64,000 bases of DNA from Rostratula benghalensis (lineage: Eukaryota; Chordata; Aves; Charadriiformes; Rostratulidae): the NCBI GenBank assembly GCA_013399305.1, contig VXAI01000020.1, positions 5,836,607-5,900,606 of the forward strand, in the 5' to 3' direction. This document shows, in pieces, positions 49,901-59,434 of the stretch. The notes under the pieces are model-generated. The model was given only the letters and a program-made list of their open reading frames with translations, made no database searches and was not told the origin of the DNA. Each line of letters begins with the position of its first letter. Positions within the stretch are counted from its first letter, which is position 1. A program made the position numbers and the translations under genes.

Positions 49901-51396
49901 TGCCCCGCTGACGTTGTGGTAGGTCAACTGCTGTAACAGCCCGTGCAAACTGCAATGGAAGCAGTTCATATGACTGAGTTGATGCTCAGCTGAAGATATT
50001 GCTCCTGCAGATATATAGGATGCTCCTGGAGATGTTAATAGGAGCTGCTGATGTAAGGGTATGTTAACTGGGGAAGAAAATGATCAGACTAGGGATAAAG
50101 TCAGAGAAATGGTCAAAGAACTGAAAAAAGTGAACTTAAGGCTCAGCAGCTCAACAACTGTACTTCTGTCCTCCTTCTGGCAAGTGAGATGATAGTTAAC
50201 TAGCTAATAAACATGCCAGTCAGTCACATCCCTCGGTGCAAGAGCTGTAATATAAAGCTCACCTTGGGGAAAAGTGGACAGATTGTTTCATTAGTGCTTC
50301 AAGGCCACAAAGCCCCTCTGGCGAGGGCAGTGCATGAAAAGAGATGAAACTCAAATTCTTACACTTTCCTCCAAGGCACGCAGAAAACCTACATATATTA
50401 TAGATGAAGAGAGCAGTTGACATCTGCATGCAAACATGTGATGTCTAGGGAAAAAAAGAAAAAGCTTTCCTTGTGTCAATTCTCTTTCTTTTTTTGGTCA
50501 TTGTTTAAAACCACAGGAATTTGTTTCAAGCACACAGGAAAATAACGATTTGCTTAGCAGTATTTTGTGCTCATAGATGAGGTTGGACTAGTTTTGTGGT
50601 GAAATAAGAGAATCTTCAAAGGTTTGTTGGCTAAATTTAGTCTCAGCTGGTTCCCTTTGTAGGGTATATTGCTTGTTGCTACTGATATATCAACAATGGG
50701 CTTGTTACTGCCTAGAAAATAAATGTAAAGCCAGCTGCTGCTGATGGAGTCAGCTTTTCTGGCAGATACAGGTCAGCTGAGACTGATCTTAATGCTGGGG
50801 GGGAGGAAATCATAGGTTTCAGAAACACTTTGCTGTGCCCATAGCTTTCTGAGCTCATTCTCTTTTCTTTGCACGTTCATTTGAGGTGAGGAAAAGACTC
50901 GATGTGCGTAAGCCCTTCAGGAGGCTGTGTGGAAGAAATGAGTTGTGAGAAAATAAATATGGAAAACGAAGAAGGCACAGATGTTGGGGGCTGGGGGAGA
51001 GGATACACAGGGAGGGTTTGCATTGCCAGGGTCCCACTGGTGACTAGGCTGGGCAAAACCAGTCCTGGTTATAAACCATCAAGGATCTCATGTAACCTGG
51101 CATGGATTTATCCAGGACTTTGGACACAGTGGCAAGGAGGAGGAAGACAAAAGCTTCATAGAGGATAGAATCATGGCATTAATGAAGAGAATAAATATTA
51201 GCAGCAGAACAACTGGGGAAACACTTCTCTGCTGGACGGGAATCTTCGTCTGAGATGAAGCATCTTGCTGCATAGCTCATTGTCGCAGTGGTTTCAATAT
51301 CTGAATTCTATTCTTTGGTTGTTTAATCAGATTAATTCCAACTATTTATCACATCAGAAGAGTTTTCTAATCTTCATATCAAGTGTTACAGTCTGA
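46921..51396. other. Intergenic region between convergent genes
   Basis: No gene recognised. This tract separates the probable MAPRE2 3' end from the end of the SELENOI-like frame; part may belong to either 3' UTR. It has extra AATAAA hexamers on + (47727-47732, 48729-48734) and on - (48768-48773), and a G-run cluster at 50986-51017. Confidence 0.65.
51322..51327 (-). terminator. Possible poly(A) signal of the SELENOI-like gene
   Basis: The minus strand reads ATTAAA here, the commonest variant hexamer, about 85 bases after the first TGA. Use of it would leave a 3' UTR too short for a normal SECIS. A perfect minus-strand AATAAA lies much farther on, at 48768-48773. Weak, on motif only. Confidence 0.25.
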
Positions 51397-51411
51397 TCAT
51401 AGGGCAGGTGT

Positions 51412-51477
51412 TCACTCCCGGACACGTTTCTTCAGGGAAAAGATGTAAATGTTCAAGTGCTCACTCAGCTGCCTCCC
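51412..51477 (-). CDS. SELENOI-like last exon, ending at the Sec-position TGA
   Basis: The acceptor is tttctctttag on the minus strand. The exon encodes [21 protein letters not shown], then TGA at 51412-51414. Aligned to the end of human SELENOI (FSLRKPNSD-Sec), the TGA falls exactly on the selenocysteine codon, seven positions after FSL. If read through, the frame continues only TPAL before a second TGA at 51397-51399, instead of the ten residues after Sec in human. Whether the first TGA is a stop or Sec cannot be decided from the coding sequence. Confidence 0.85.
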   Translation of the reverse strand, partial: GRQLSEHLNIYIFSLKKRVRE

Positions 51478-54400
51478 CTAAAGAGAAATCACAGAGATTA
51501 GCAACCAGTTGTGTAAGTGCTTCACAATGCACTGTCCCTTCTCCAGGTCAGGGACAGGAGGACAGTTCTTGAGTGCTTGAGGACCTAAGAGTACATGGGC
51601 ACCTACGAGTACTCAAGCAAGAGCACTGTGGTCTTGTAGCACACTGATGGGAATTTACATTGCTATGGACCAGGCTCAGAGGTGACAAACTCTGATGGAG
51701 CTGGGCCCCCTCAGTCACTAGTGAATTTTGATGAGGGATTTCCATTCTGACCTCCACTAACTGGTCCACACTGGTGCTGATGTAAAATCTACCACAACGG
51801 CAATGGCTGCTGGCAAAAAGCATCTTTCAAAGGCAGGAAGTAGCATCCTTCCATCCCAATAGTGTATCTTAAAAGAATGCTGGCCAACTCCCTGTGAAAT
51901 GAGATTTTTTGCCAGGCAAGGTGTTTTATCTGAAAGCAAATCCCCATTAAAACACTTTTCTAAGTATTACTTGACAAAAATTTTTATAAAAGAGGGTATT
52001 AACTGGGGAAAATGAATTTAAGCAGTAATTCAGATGACAATAAATGACAAAACTGATACCTAGCAGACACAAAAATGCACTGGTAAGACTGAATGAACTG
52101 GAAAACCATTCATGTCTCCAGCTTGAGAGATGCTAAGAGAGGCCCAAGACAAGATTAGAAACTGGGACAGCTACTTTGCTTGCAGATTCAAAGCGAAGTT
52201 AACCTTATTTTATGAAGTCAATTCATTTTACTTTCCTATTTTTTCAGTCCAGGAAGAAGAAAATGAAAAGCAGTGTGAGAATTCATGCCACATGGATTGA
52301 CTGCTACATAAAAACATCTGACTGTGAGGGGTTTAAGTCTGACAACAGTCAGCTACATCGGAATAATTCAAGCCACAGCATCATAGAATGGTTAGAGTTG
52401 GAAGGGACCTTAAAGACCCAATTCCAACCCCCCTGCCATGGGCAGGGACACCTCCCACTAGAGCAGGTTGCTCAAAGCCCCGGCACTGCCTGCAGTATGC
52501 TTATTTAAGTTTTAAATTTGGACTAAATAAAACAATGCACAGAAAAAAAGCACCATAACTGAACATTCAGACTCCTAGACACTGCCCCAAAGAGATGGGG
52601 CAGAAACCATTTCCGGGCCCCATCCTCCTCCCTGCCCCAGTGCAGCTCTCCCCTCCCGTGGCCACTTCAGAGGCTCCCACTCACCACGCAGACCCCGAAG
52701 TGCAGGTGGGCAGCTGTGACCAGCGCGGTGAGGACGGCAAGCACTGCGTCCTCAGTCCAGCCCAACAGCCCGGAGATGGCCGCGTAGACCACCAGCGCCA
52801 GCGGGAAGAGGAACCAGTGGAAAAGCTCCGGCTGGGTGCTGCTCATCTGGCAGATGATCACCTTGCACTGCGGGTAAGAAGCCCTGGGGTCAGTGGGGGG
52901 GGTCTAGGCAAAAACTCCAGCCATTTTTCTCTGCAGGTTGCTTTTGATGAGGGGAAAACAAAGCTGACAGGCAAAATGAGGCTTGTTTCTGGTGAGAAAG
53001 CTGCTATGGATGCACCTTCCTGCCTACTTGCCTGGGAGTCTTCAAGGACTTCATTGCAAGTCATTTAAATTACACCCTTCCTTTCCAGAGGCGGTGTTTT
53101 GACATGCTCTGCTTTATGAGCCAAAGCACATCTTTGCAAAAAGGGAGTTTGTTTGATGCTTCAGGATTTCACACCACCTTGTATAGTTGTGATCTCAAAT
53201 CAAGTGTGCCACCATTTAATCACTGGGAGAGCGTACTGGTATTTTAATCACGTGATGTGACAGAAATATATTCTGGCTTATTGTATAGAAGGGCGGGAAA
53301 GTACTACATGCCACTTCTAAATCCTGTTTTTCTTTTTTAGCACACCTTCATGTACCAAACCACCATTTTCTTGGCTTGATTATGGCAGTGGACTCCCTGG
53401 AGATGTGGCTAGGGGCCTGTGGAAAGGGATCCCACTCAGAATGGCAGAAAAAAAAAATGAATATATTGTTTAACAGAAAGCACTTAGTTTAATTTTACTG
53501 AGTCCTTGAAACATAATGAGTTGAAGCTCAGATTTTTAAAACCAGTTAAGCACACCTAAATGTTTTATGCTCTTTAACAAATGTGTCTGTCATATACTAT
53601 TCACATTTAAAAAAAAAAAAAAAGGACAGCTAAAATATTTTTTCAATTTAAGTTTCTCTCCAAAGTTAAATGTGGTTAAAAATAGTTTTTATGTATCCTG
53701 AAAACAGTAGAAGAATGAAAAACTCATTTGCTATGCAGTGCCCCAAATCCTGACAGCAGCAGTAGGAGTCTGACCATAGGGAAAAAATACTGGCTTTACT
53801 GTCTGTGCTGTAGAAGCTGAAGAATGCAAAAATAAACCATGAAAAAAAATCATTAACTTTCAATAAGGCAAGAAGTAAGCATTTGTACCAAATGGAAATA
53901 TTTTTGCTTACAATGCATTATCAGAATTGATTGTGAATTTTTGGAATAACACTAGTTTTGTGAGTCCTTTGAGAATCATTGCAGAGGCTATCAGAAATTG
54001 CTAAAGCAATCGATATGCTAGAATTTTTCTGGCTGAATAATTGCACCTGCCCAGAGTTTGGCTTTCACGCTGTTTTCAGCCGTTATTACCCCATGTTAAG
54101 TACGGTGCTCGGTGTTTCAGAGAGCTTGCCTATGAATATTTGGAGTCATTCACATGTGGTGCGTCACAGCACTGCAAACCAAACCATGCTCTGCCCTTCT
54201 CCCTCCCTTTCCTTATTCCCCCTGGTCCTGAAGCACTGACTCACACTACAAGTGAGGCAAAACCAGCATGAGATGAAAGTGCTGGAGTCTGGAGAGTGAG
54301 ACTGGGAAGAAAAGGGATTATGTCCTGTGCTTTTCCATCCCCTTTGCATACTCCTTACACCTGACTCTGGCACTCCTGAATTTAAACCTCTAGCAGCTGT

Positions 54401-57400
54401 GATTTGTAGTCCAGGGCAGGTCCTCAGTGTCTTCTCTTTTATGATCTCCCCTGGGAGGTTCTTCATGAAGCATCACCTGATTCTGGGTTTCCCCTGCTCG
54501 TCAGCCAGCCACCACATCAGACACTGTGACCCCACTGAAGGGGGTGGCCGCAGGTCCCCTCTGCTGGACCTCAACCCTTCACTCAAAAACATGCCTCTGA
54601 GGGCCCTGGAGGTTTTCCTAAGTGGGGGCTGTGTTGTTTGTGCTCCATGGTGATTTGCTTAGACCTGGATATTTCTGAAAGCTGCCCTACAAGCAAATTA
54701 GAAAGCAAGGTCTGAGCTTCTCAGCAAGATCAACCCGTAGGCAGTCCTGTTGCTGGCTAGAAAGTTCTCCTCTCAAAAGGAACTTTCCTTTCTTAGGCCT
54801 CAGAGGCTTTTTTTTTTTCCTTACTTTAGACAAAAATGCTGGAAATGCCCTATCTTTCTATCCATTGCCAGGAGCACATCACCTTCCCTACTCATCCTGG
54901 CATTGCATGTCTACGAAGCCAGGTCTGCGACCAGGCAGCTAGCCCAAGGGATCTGCTGGGCAACTAAATATGTTGTCAGAGGCATGAGAAGTTCAAGATA
55001 CTGGCAGGCAGAGAAATGTGGGCTGTAGTTCATGGTTTACAGAACAGATAATGGAAACCCAGCATGTCAGACTGTCACAAAGAAGAAAAGCATTTCCCTG
55101 ACAAGCCTTACCCTGATGGTGGATGAAACGTGTGTGTACAAGGGACCAGAGGAGGTGAAGGGAGATACAGGCTTGTTTTTCACTTTTAAAATGTTATAAA
55201 TTCCAACAAGCACCCGTCAATTTTTAATGCTTGCTTTTAAAATGTTAAAAATTTCCAGTAATGTGCATACATTTTTAATTCACACGAGCCTCTGACACTG
55301 TAGTAAGTGTTTTGATAAAAGAACAAACAAGGCCAGAAGGATATGCATTGCACTCAATGTCCAATAAACTGCAGTCTAGAAAGGAGCTTCTGGTTTGCCA
55401 TACTATTTTTCTTCTGCAAGCATCTTCCCACAACTGCTCTCCATTGGTTAAGACGTACGTGCAGAACCTGCCATCAGCCAAACTCTGAAAACACTTTTCC
55501 CACTGGTTTCAATTGTATTTCTCATTTGTATATCTCATACAAATAACAAAAAACAATTGTATTTCTCATTTAAGAATCTACACTGTTCTCTTAGGAAAAA
55601 AGGGGTAGATTATTTGATGAAGCATGCATACGATAAAAGCTATACACCTGAAAACACCCAACTTTTCTGAGATTAAATCTTACAATGAAACTGATTTGTG
55701 ATCCTCAGAAATTCATGTTTACAGGCTAGATCTAACAAGCATCACTAATTTGATTTCTTTTCCATTCCTGAATCCAAATTGCTAATGGGCTTATGCTTTC
55801 TCTTTCAAAATCCCGCATTTTCCAAGCTCTCTCTCATAATGGAAGGTGTTTCAAGACTTTCACTTTTCCAATCAGATGTAGCATTGCTCAGTGACACAAT
55901 TTTAGATGGCGCTGGATACCATCCAGACACTGGTCACTAGCCTTTAGGGTATTTTAGTATTAACTGGAACAACACCTCCCTACTTGGCTCTCTTGCCTCT
56001 CTCCTGGCAAAGAGGCAAAGGGCCCCCTCCAGAGGCTTTCCAGAGAAGAAAGCCCTGGGTTAACTGCAGAGCTCAGCATTACTGTTTGGCTACCCTCATT
56101 ATTACTCCATCAAGGTTTATGTTGCCTCACAGGCATGAAAAGGGGGAAATTTGTCACAATGATGTGGCAGAGGAGAAACTAACCTGTGGACAAAGAGGCA
56201 TCACAAGACTCCAGCTCCTCTTTGTGTCTTTCCCTAAAAAATACAGTGATTCTGAATAGGGACAGGGAAATGTGGGGTCAGCTGAGCTGTAGGACATGGG
56301 AATGCATGTACCACACTAATGGGGCACAACAGCAGGGGAAGGCTACAACCACCCCTACTCTTGGTAAACCGATGCTTGTATCGAGCTTTCTTTCACTTTA
56401 GACAAGTCCCCAGTCCTGCCTATGTGTCGGGGAAATTCTATTAAATTTCTAGAATCAAGGCCTCCCCAGACCTCATCATGAGCTCCCCAGAAAATAAAGA
56501 ACCCTCACAAAAACATGATGCTGTTGTAGAGTAAGTATCGAGGTACTGTAAGTGTCCTGACAACTGCTGTGATGTACTTTTGTACATGAGAGGGTAACAG
56601 AGAGGTAGAAAGTGCTGTGATTCTGCTGAGTTTTAACTACAGTTTCTGTTCCCTTCTGTTTATTCACATGCAGTTAGAAAACAAACTCTAAATAATATCA
56701 TCACCACCACCACAAACATACTTACAATAACATTTGAGAAAGCAACCCCAACCATCCATAAAAACAATCTTGGTTGCTTTGCTAATATGTTGCTTGGAGA
56801 TAAAAACACCCAGACTGTAAGAAGAATGAACAGCAACAGAGGTGACACAAGAGGTAGGAGTCCTTCATACAAAGAATCATTCTTCAGTGTTTTCTTTAAA
56901 TATGCTCTGTAAATAAATACAATCATTTTATGGAGTAAGAAAATTTGTCCATTCTATTTCCGCAGAGTAACTTCAAACTCTAGCTTAAACACAGCCCAGG
57001 ATTTCATCTTGCAACACAACTACCTGTGAAAACGTGCTAGCTACCCAGACATTTTATGAGAAATTATAGAATATCCAAGTAACATTTATTTCTGGGATAA
57101 AATTATATGGTTTTATTCACATAGTTTCTGAGCAGCTTCACCGGTTCATCATTACACACACAGTGCACTGCAATAGCTCTGTTGTTGTAGTTGTCACCCA
57201 AATGCACAGCATGCAGGCTTGCAGTAAATTAAAAAAAATAAATGTATTTTTAGAGGATGTCACTTCTGACATGAGGCATGAAATTGCTCCAGCCAATACA
57301 GCCCACGTTTTCAGTGCCAACACAGTCAAGCACAAGGCTGAAGGGATTGCTGTTGTTTAGGTCCAGAGATGATGCCGCCAGACAACACCCTGCACCATTG

Positions 57401-59434
57401 TCAAAGGACAGCCTAACAGGGAGGCTTTTTTTGTTAATTAGATCACAGGAAAATTAAGAACACATCAAGGGTGGGGTTTTTTTCATATTTTAAGCTGCCT
57501 TTTAAAGGTAGTACTATCAAAGGTAGTAAATGACTGGATTTTCTGTCAGCTAGGAAAAAAGAGCTTTTGCATCTATCTTGCATCTTTCTCACTCAGGCAA
57601 AACTCACTGAGAGGTTATAAAAGGAGTAGGAGGTTTAATTTACTAAAGTTCAGTATCACCGAACCCTTTCTTCATACCAATAGTTCAGAACATCAACTCT
57701 GTGTTTGAAATGGACTGGGAAATGTCCTGTTTAAAATCTCTAAATATCTGTATTTATAGAAAGAGCCAGACAAAAATCTTTCTCATTCCAAAAAGTAATA
57801 GTCTTCTGATAAAATACCAACTGAGAACAGGCAGCACGATGGAAAAAAAAGAGAGGAGATGATTGGGAAACTCGAATTCCTCATGACCAAAAAGCTTGGT
57901 TGTGCATCTTTCAAGCAACCCTGACTAGATGTTTAGCATTACCACGTTCTTCAGAGAAACAATAAACCTACCAGGAGGCTCAAGAGAAACTGTCAAATGA
58001 TGACTTGAAAGGAAAGACACTAAATGAAAGTCCTGAGATAAGAGGAAAGAAAGCAAAAACCTAAGTGTTCATTAGTGCAAATGATGCTACACCAGTGACT
58101 GACATGCCCAAGGTGGTGTCCTCATTCTCCCAGTCTTCCCCAAACCAGAGTCCCTTGCACTACCGGTCCTCAGCCCTCTCCTGCAGCTGTTCCCCACACC
58201 CTGCCCCAAAGCCTGGCTTTTCTGTGGGTCTGCCTTTCCAGAGTTACGTGAATTGTAATAAGGAAACGTTCATTTCCGCAATAAGTGATGGGATGAGAGG
58301 AAACAGTCTCCAGCTGCACCAGGGAGGTTTCAGTTGGATAGCAGGAAAACTTTCTTCACCAAAAGTGTTGTCAAGCAATGGAATAGGCTGCCCAGGGAAG
58401 TGGTGGGGTCACCATATCTGGAGGTATTTAATAGGCATGTAGATACGGTCCTGAGGGACATGGTAGTGGTAGCTTGGTAGTGTTGGCTTCACGGTTGGAT
58501 CGATGAAATTGAAGTTCTTTTCCAACATAAATAACCCTATGATTCCTCAGTCTTTCCTGCCCAACACCTCCTGACTCTCCACTGTTCCTGCCCCAGAGTC
58601 AGGGCTGTTCCTGCTTTTATGAACTACAGAGCACTACAACACGTTAAGGGCTGCGGAGGAGCAACGTGTTATTGTCTTACAGTCTCTCCAAAATTTAAAT
58701 GTTAATATTAATTTTCACTAATTCCTGAAGACAAGAGTGACAGTCCCTCCTTCAGGACACTTAGTATCTGAGAGACCTGATGTGACAGAAGAGTGAAATG
58801 AGCTAGCAAATACTAGAGGAAGACAAGCAGCATTAATTAAAATAGGCCATCAGAGTATAAACTAACCATGTATAAAATTCCTAGGTGCAGCAAGCCAACT
58901 CTTAGATGTAATCACAGCTTGCCACCTGCCTAGTCTGTATCTGAAGGCAATTATCTGCAGACCTCATGCAGAGGAGAGTCTTACAGGAGGATCCAGAGGA
59001 CAAGAAAGTACTTCACAGAGTGCAGGATGATAAGCTACAAAATTTTATCTAGTGCAGGTAGAAGTTACAAATCACATTTGACTGGAAATAGCATGCAGTG
59101 TTTACAACTACAGAGCTTCCATCAATTTACTATACAGGACCAGTGTGAGCCCGCCTGGAGAATGGCAAGTGCAAGGAAAAGGAGAGGAGGCATAAACATG
59201 GAAAAGAAACAGTTGGATTCTCAAAATTGGCCAGAAAAACCTTTTACCACATTATACGGACAGCATCTGGCTGAAATAAGCTAGGCTACTTCAAGCATTA
59301 CATTTATTTCTCAAGCCAGGAAACTGTTAAAATACACAGAATTAAATAGGAAGGGATAGAACTTATTTAATGTTAATTAACTTACCTGTGAATGTTGTAT
59401 AGTGTTTGTGGAAATGAAAGAAATAAACTGAAGC
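51412..59434 (-). CDS. SELENOI/EPT1-like ethanolaminephosphotransferase, C-terminal four exons (partial)
   Basis: Coding segments on the minus strand, in order: 59386-59434, 56726-56906, 52685-52867, 51412-51477. All three introns are GT-AG and phases (2, 0, 0) join without a stop, giving about 158 residues. Human SELENOI (EPT1) transfers phosphoethanolamine from CDP-ethanolamine to diacylglycerol at the ER/Golgi membrane in the Kennedy pathway. The match covers its C-terminal transmembrane half: [33 protein letters not shown], then HLHFGVCV and [13 protein letters not shown]. Divergence from SELENOI suggests a paralogue, but I cannot rule out a fast-evolving orthologue. The catalytic DG-AR-G-D-D motif is N-terminal and is not in the window. 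The open frame and good splice sites argue for a working gene. It is convergent with MAPRE2. Confidence 0.85.
51478..52684 (-). other. SELENOI-like last intron (about 1.2 kb)
   Basis: Bounded by GTGAGT and TTTAG on the minus strand. It contains the CR1 fragment 52381-52482, followed by a GC-rich patch that leads into the 52685-52867 exon. Confidence 0.75.
52381..52482 (-). mobile_element. CR1 LINE 3' fragment, reverse
   Basis: TCATAGAATGGTTAGAGTTG, then GAAGGGACCTTAAAGA, GGGCAGGGACACCTCCCACT and AGAGCAGGTTGCTCAAAGCC. About 100 bp, same subfamily as 7831-8010, and cut off sharply after CAAAGCCC. Confidence 0.94.
52685..52867 (-). CDS. SELENOI-like exon: GC-rich, transmembrane
   Basis: This 183-base exon (61 codons, phase 0 at both ends) lies between acceptor ttacccgcag and donor GTG|GTGAGT on the minus strand. 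It encodes [18 protein letters not shown], a membrane span ([17 protein letters not shown]), a second span ([18 protein letters not shown]) and VCV. The strings ICQMSST and AHxHxGV are characteristic of SELENOI. Base composition is far richer in GC than the flanks and than the neighbouring exons. A long + strand frame across it is only its shadow. Confidence 0.9.
55183..55284. repeat. Degenerate ~51-bp tandem duplication, AT-rich
   Basis: Two copies start CTTTTAAAATGTTA (55183 and 55234) and both end near ATTTTTAAT. They are similar but clearly diverged. Confidence 0.75.
55510..55571. repeat. 18-bp direct repeats flanking a hairpin
   Basis: CAATTGTATTTCTCATTT occurs at 55510-55527 and again at 55554-55571. 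Overlapping the first copy is an inverted repeat, ATTTGTAT (55524-55531) and ATACAAAT (55537-55544). The layout resembles a direct duplication around a small palindrome. Confidence 0.9.
56726..56906 (-). CDS. SELENOI-like exon: two transmembrane segments
   Basis: This 181-base exon lies between tatttacag and ATT|GTAAGT on the minus strand. It encodes [15 protein letters not shown], a hydrophobic span ([17 protein letters not shown]), the loop [11 protein letters not shown], and [14 protein letters not shown], matching the corresponding region of SELENOI residue for residue in layout. It enters in phase 2 (one base completing Arg) and leaves in phase 0. Confidence 0.88.
56907..59385 (-). other. 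SELENOI-like intron (about 2.5 kb)
   Basis: Bounded by GTAAGT and TTTACAG on the minus strand. It contains a forward CR1 (58284-58546). No further exon recognised. Confidence 0.7.
58284..58546 (+). mobile_element. CR1 LINE 3' fragment, forward, diverged
   Basis: GGATGAGAGGAAACAGTC, GGCTGCCCAGGGAAGTGGTG, GGGTCACCATATCTGGAGG, and a tail ending CCTATGATTCC. Relative to the SELENOI-like gene it lies in antisense orientation. Confidence 0.93.
59386..59434 (-). CDS. SELENOI-like exon (49 bases)
   Basis: On the minus strand the acceptor is ttctctttcag and the donor is CAG|GTAAGT. The only frame that joins the next exon encodes [15 protein letters not shown] plus a split Arg codon (AG|A). This aligns with the SELENOI segment that ends LPMSLLNFFR just before the next exon. 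The exon is short and its match weak, so it rests mainly on the splice sites, the phase and the correct position in the gene. Confidence 0.65.

Larger units (their letters stand above)
52868..56725 (-). other. SELENOI-like intron (about 3.9 kb)
   Basis: Bounded by GTAAGT and CCGCAG on the minus strand. It contains two degenerate AT-rich duplications at 55183-55284 and 55510-55571. No other exon recognised. Confidence 0.75.

Noticed and set aside
50986..51017. G-quadruplex candidate
   Set aside because: Four G-runs are present but one loop is about 12 bases long, making a stable quadruplex doubtful; no functional context.
51246..51280. Possible SECIS on the minus strand (ATGA, AA and GA in order within about 35 bases)
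   Set aside because: Base pairing is poor: only TGAG/CTCA and GCA/TGC pair, and the spacing between the core motifs is too short for a normal SECIS.
52595..53068. 157-codon + strand open frame
   Set aside because: It is antisense to the real minus-strand SELENOI-like exon at 52685-52867; the GC-rich exon keeps the opposite frame free of stops.
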